DNA from: Takakia lepidozioides
Lineage: Eukaryota; Streptophyta; Takakiopsida; Takakiales; Takakiaceae
Length of the DNA: 60,000 nt
Assembly: GCA_030704615.1 (NCBI GenBank)
Contig: CM060733.1
Span: 746,001-806,000 of the forward strand
Direction: 5' to 3'
The notes beneath the pieces were generated by a model that was not told where the DNA came from, searched no databases, and worked only from the letters and a program-made list of their open reading frames with translations. The translations under genes and the position numbers were made by a program. This document shows positions 55,245-60,000 of the stretch, in pieces (within the stretch, counting starts at the first letter, position 1; every line of letters begins with the position of its first letter).

Positions 55245-57494
55245 AACTCATGTCAAAATGTGTTGCTGTGATATCTGCTGTAAATTCGGAACTCCTGAAA
55301 TGACATGGGATTGTAACCAGTGCAACTGGATATTTGACGAAGTTGATAAATTTCCACAAGACCATAGGCTGCAAACTGTCTAGTTATTTGGGTGAGCATG
55401 ACTCCCTGCTTGGTTGTGACAATCAACCCAAGTGATAAAATCAGCGGCGATTGTACATCCTCATCCCTCTGTAACAAGAGTCACATGGCTATCATCTCTC
55501 TATTTGCAGAGTCTGGCCTACAAACTAGACTGGATGAGTGCACATGAAAGCATATCGAGTGATATGTCAGATGATCAGCTAGGGGCTATCCGATAACCCA
55601 CCCTCTCTTCTCTATGAGGAAGATTGGAACCAGACTACTGCGTCTTCGATCTCTTGCCTCCAAGAGAAACTCTATGTCTCTACGCCCAGGGACTCGAGAT
55701 AAACCTCAGAAGAGAACAGATGAGCAACTGACCCTCCTTCCAATGGCACAACTCTCATTTGAAAGTGGGCTCTTACACAAACATCTCCACATTCAACAGA
55801 CTCACAAACCCTAAACCCTAAACCCTAAACCCTAAACTCACTACTTTCAGTCTGCTCAAGCTTGCAGCCCAAAAGAGCGTGACGGAGAGGATTATGGATG
55901 ACAATAGATTTCATCCATGCACGCTGACAATCTAGTCGGCTGTGGAGCTGCTAGATTTTTTCAAGCTAGTCTTATTCCGGTGCTTGCACTAGCTATATTA
56001 GGGAGCATCAGTTGAACTGATACTGCGGAGTCCGGGCTGCGAGGTGTGCACAGATGGCTTCCTGCTTCAAACCGAGCGGCGTCATTCCAGGCTTTCGATC
56101 CACCTTAGCTTGTGCTTCACGGTCCCTTTTGTGCTCTCCGGTGTCCGCCCATTGCAGTGGATCATCACAAAAGTAAGGATCGGCGAGCATCATGGTCTTT
56201 TATATTGTTCGGATGACATTGTAACTAGTCAGGCTTTCTGTCTTATGCTTCAAATTGTGATCTGGATGCCTTTTTAAATGTTGCAGTGTGCATGGCTCCA
56301 CCACACCCAGTTTGTGGGTTAGAAGCCTCGGCTGTGGAGCGATCACAGCTGCCAGCTTCAGACTGAGAGATTCGAAGAAAGAGTGTGTAAGAGACTGCTC
56401 AAGCTGCATTCACACTGATTGTATATCATGGATTTCAGGTCAGGAATCCTGTTGTTGTGTTGTTCTAATGAAACTTTCGCGAGAGAATATACGACGTGTC
56501 AAATACAGTTGACTTAGAGTAGCCAGCATCTCGTCGGGAGAGAGAGAGAGTGTGTATATGTTTGAACAGCTGCTTCTGAGGTGGGTAATTTAAATTTTTA
56601 ACTTCCAGGTACGTCAGAGGTTGAAAGCAGATCTTCGCATTCTTGCAGGTCCACGGTAGGTGCTCTAATCTCAGGCCATTTCGAAGCTGTAGTGGCTCCA
56701 GGTCGCTGTGCTCTTGGCTGGGTATGAACGGATCTCCCAATTTTTTTCTTAAAGTCGGGACTCAATGTCCTCAACTCCCAAGTGAAAAGTTAAGCGGCTT
56801 ATGTGATCAGGTTGTCTGGGAGAAGAAAGGTCTCAGACAACGCAAGTTCACTGTGACAAACAACCCCGGAGATTATTTTAAACTACATTCGAAAGCCCAT
56901 GGCAGGAATGGTAGATCGGTCGACCTTGTTTAACTCAACAGATTCGCTATATTGATTGGACTCTCCCTCAAATCTGTTGATTTTAATGGATGGATCGAGA
57001 TGATGGCTCGATGTACTTGAAAAACCATCTTCAAGTGGACTTAATCACTCTCTAGCTCTTCTCTCTTCCCACCCAGTTCAACTTCTTGAATCATGCTGGA
57101 CAGTACTTCCATAGCTTAATTGGTCAAGTTCATGTCCAGTCTAGCAGTTAAAGCGTTGGATGTGTTTAGGTGGACATTATTGTAGACTTACTGATCTGAA
57201 TTTGTATGCGTTCGGTAATCTCTCTAACTTTCATTCATGCTAATTAGTAAGCGACATTTTCCCTCATCGGTAGAATGGGAGACTTGTAAGGTGGTGCAAC
57301 CAACCGACTTACCGGACCTCTGAATCCTTAACGCTTTCATTTCCGCTGCGTCTATTTCTCTCTTTGTCCCTCAACTGGATTGTACACTAATAGTTCCACA
57401 ATACAGGAAGTTGTGTGAATGGAAGGATCTTTCCTTTTACCCGTAGTGATGTTAATTCCAGTTCCTTAGCTTTAATTCAGCTGGTATTCTTTCT
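55245..57494. other. Spacer between the kinase and the ABC transporter gene
   Basis: No ORF with a recognisable domain is present on either strand. A short telomere-like tract lies at 55803-55837. The last 400 bp before 57495 are C/T-rich and could be promoter and leader of the transporter, but no clear TATA box is seen. Confidence 0.4.
55803..55837. repeat. Interstitial telomere-like repeat (CCCTAAA)n
   Basis: Four to five perfect units of CCCTAAA, the Arabidopsis-type plant telomere unit, in one orientation. A shorter CCCTAACCCTAACC lies at 35950-35963. Confidence 0.95.
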
Positions 57495-60000
57495 ATGGAT
57501 GGTGACAGGACCGCCTTGAATATGGAGGAGAGAGAGGGGGAAGAACAGAGAGTCATGACTGGAGGGCCGAGCCCGGAGGTCAAGGCATCGATATTCAGCG
57601 TTTTGACATGGCATTGGGTTCAACCCCTTATCGCACTCGGACATCGAAGAGCTCTTCAGGTCATCTCTCTATACAGTTATAGAGTTTCTTTTTCTCTTTC
57701 TATCTCAGGGCCTCCGGTAGTTTTATCTTTCTTCTTCTTTCTTTCTCTCTGACAATGTTCTGACGTTATAAAGTTCAATTTCATTTCATTTCTCTTTACA
57801 GTGTAAAAATCCGGAACGAGGCAGGGCCCCTCTCTCTGAACAAGATTTTATTTGCTCTCTCGACGGGTCTCTCCACTGGCCCCCAACCTACACCCAATCT
57901 AGCATTTATCTGTCTTGTCTTCTGCATGAACTCGTATGTGCTTGAATTTCTTCCTTGAATTCTGATCTTTCCCTCTTCTCAATTTCGGGTTCTTCTAGTT
58001 GTTCCACCAGAATTATCATGTGGTACATAGGTTTTGCTGGAGAAACTTAGAAGGCCAGAATCAGGTTCCTCTAGAATTGGCACTACCGTAGCAGAGACGG
58101 GAGCTGCCCCTCTTCTCTCGTATTCCACTCCCTTCAACGGGGTCGCGCAGACATTAAATTCACTGTTCATGGGCACGCGTTGCTGCCCTCATCATCGTGT
58201 TCCATAAAAGTGGGCTCGGGGGCGAAGTCTGATGAGTGGATTTGGCAGGCGGAGGACCTCTACGATTTAATCCCCAAAGAGACGACATACCACTGTGAGC
58301 AGAGTTGGAAGAAGGCCGTTGAAGATGAAAGAAAGTTCGGGAAATTGGGTAGATCTCTGTCAGTATGGAAGCTGCTATATCGGAGTTTGGGAAGAGAGTT
58401 CCTACTGAGCGGTCTTTGCAAGCCAGTGTGGTTGAGCGCTGTTGTACTTCAGGTTAGTTCTTAGTTCTTTGAGAGAGGCAACTAAACTATTGGGTGGTGC
58501 TTTATGCTTTCTATTCATCGTGAAATTGATGGAACTATTGTACCATTTTTCCTCTGGCAAGATTGATTGCAGATTTGAAGAGAGGCAAAGTCAGAGTGCT
58601 GGAACTTACTTGGGTTTCGTTGGGTCAGCAATAACCAAATTATCTGTCTTTCATGGGAGTGTATCTTTCTTTATGGAGCTTGATGGTTTCTGAAGTAGTT
58701 CTTCTACTTTGTCTTATGTCCCCCCGTGGATGGTGGAAAGGTTTTTTTTCCTTTCTTTCTGTGGTTCTGTCCCACTCTGTAGAAGCCGGCAGCACCTGTG
58801 ATAATGATTGCGTCCATAAATCACCACCGACACTCTGGCGTGGCGCTGACAAAATTGGAGAGCATGACTAAGGTTTTACTTTCCTTAGAGAGGTCCTCTG
58901 GAACAACACTTTCGCTCACACTGTAATATTTATGGCAGGTCTACGTGTTGAGAGCTTTAGTGCAGGTTGTGCAATCCAGCCATACAGAGCATTTCCATTG
59001 GTGGTGGGGTGCCCTTCTGGTGGCAGCTATGCTGCTCACAGCAATTGTGCTTGGTATATCACAGCATGTCTGTCTCACATTTGGCCAGAAAGCGGGTATG
59101 AAGATCCGTGCAACTGTTGGCATGGCAGTCTTCGATAAGGTACAATCCTCCCAGAGTCAAGCTTCATCCACCAGCAGTGCAGCTTCTGTGATATAGAAGC
59201 ACTTGACTTGATTTTACATCATGTCTTTTATGATGTAGAATCAATGGATCTTTGACTAAGATAATACCAGCCAACAAATGGAAAGCATCTTTGAGGTTGT
59301 CAGAATTGATGTTGTTGCTTTGCGTGGGTGAAGAGGGAGGCAGGCACAGCAGGTCTAATTGAGAAGCAGTCAGATTGTCCCGAGGAAAGATTTCAATGGC
59401 TGTTCAGGAAAGCCTTTAGTAATTCCCTTCGATATAGGAAGCATTCAGTAATATGTTCACCGGTTTTGAGCAGCTGCTGGAGATGCGGACAGTAGCTTTG
59501 GTGGGTGCAAGCACTGGAAATATGTTGAATCTTGTCACTAATGACACTAAAAAGTTAATTGATGCTGCCACCTATTGGCACTTTGGTAAGGCAGTCTGAC
59601 ACTTCCACTCTGGAATTTCCCCCCCTGCAAATATAGTAGCAACAATTGCAACTCGTGCAATGGAAGAGAACTGTCATACCACGTACAGTTTCCCTGCTAC
59701 TGTTCTATTTGATGTAAACTTAATAAGCATAGTTCAGAGTAGATGCATGCTCACCAGGGGTGGTATGCAGGGTAGAAACACACCAAGGTATGAACCTCAT
59801 CCAGATTTGGCCTTAGCACTTCTGCACAATAGACCAGAGTTCGAATTGCATATGGATGTAACTCAAGTGAGTGGTGATCATGTCATCTGCAGTATGGTTT
59901 GCTGTTGTCGAGATAGCAGTAGTGGGAGGTATGGTGATATATGAAGCTGGTATCCCAGCCATACCCGGTGTTGTAGTTATCTTCCTCACGCAACCCCTGC
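57495..60000 (+). CDS. ABCC-type (MRP) ABC transporter, N-terminal exons
   Basis: Exons in phase: 57495-57659, 58249-58452, 58939-59139, 59474-59585 (acceptor tentative), 59893 to beyond 60000. The first ends with the ABCC entry FSVLTWHWVQPLIALGHRRA. The second has AEDLYDLIPKE and the pre-TMD helix. The third has RALVQVVQ, a hydrophobic span (ALLVAAMLLTAIVLGI) and GMKIRATVGMAVFDK. The fourth has STGNMLNLVTNDTKKLIDAA, the TMD1 cytosolic loop matching G-x-x-x-NLMS-x-D. The fifth has WFAVVEIAVVGGMVIYEAGI and PAIPGVVVIFLTQPL, the next helices. ABCC proteins export glutathione or other organic-anion conjugates, often into the vacuole. The N-terminal TMD0 is absent, as in short ABCC forms. The nucleotide-binding domains lie outside the window. 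The intron at 57660 holds one LINE-type tail (57755-57795). Confidence 0.88.
57750..57800 (+). mobile_element. LINE 3' tail in the ABCC intron
   Basis: GACGTTATAAAGTTCAATTT followed by CATTTCATTT is the end of the same tail that fills the kinase introns. The upstream part of the tail is not kept. Confidence 0.65.

Noticed and set aside
55803-55837. A chromosome end
   Set aside because: Only four to five telomere units with ordinary gene-bearing sequence on both sides.

Overview
The window is nuclear DNA of a multicellular-lineage green plant or streptophyte alga, and I favour a charophyte such as Chara or a relative. The reasons are a plant-type CHASE (cytokinin-receptor-like) hybrid histidine kinase, an ABCC transporter, remnants of PPR and LRR-kinase genes, a CCCTAAA-type telomeric tract, GT-AG introns and very dense transposable elements. 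A Ty3/gypsy element that carries a cytosine-5 DNA methyltransferase also fits, because such elements have been reported from charophytes. The species call is inference.

Layout: 0.1-3.6 kb holds a decayed CACTA (En/Spm) element with a GTCGCA-rich end. 4.0-5.5 kb holds tandem copies of a PPR-derived segment, and 5.7-6.9 kb a dead PIF/Harbinger transposase. 7-12 kb is mostly unassigned. 12.5-16.9 kb (+) is copy A of an unfamiliar multi-exon gene. 17.3-19.3 kb holds a CACTA-like repeat and a pogo-type transposase remnant. 19.7-20.5 kb is a GC-rich satellite with a poly-A run and an acidic ORF. 20.8-25.4 kb holds tRNA-like SINE heads, kinase fragments and PPR fragments. 26.0-27.5 kb (-) and 28.7-30.0 kb (-) are copies B and C of the unfamiliar gene, and a fragment (D) lies at 32.7 kb. 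A SWIM zinc-finger ORF lies at 30.3-30.8 kb and a dimeric minisatellite at 31.1-32.6 kb. The methyltransferase-bearing gypsy element is at 32.8-35.8 kb and a LINE 3' end at 36.0-37.0 kb.

The best gene is the CHASE histidine kinase (38.6-55.2 kb, +). Seventeen exons join in phase into a 1349-codon reading frame with intact phosphoacceptor His and Asp. Its introns are packed with 3' fragments of one LINE family with CATTT-type tails, including a 1.6-kb reverse-transcriptase copy. The first five exons of an ABCC transporter begin at 57.5 kb and run off the window.

The most unusual content is the A/B/C/D family. Read together, the copies show the permuted motif order of beta-class N6-adenine/N4-cytosine DNA methyltransferases: a DIPDG motif in the catalytic position, then a DLTLGTG SAM-binding motif near the C-terminus. 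Each paralogue carries in its introns arrays of about 20-bp perfect palindromes sharing a CGTTGACG (or reverse complement) core, but with different, compensated arms in A, B and C. I know of no described family with this combination.
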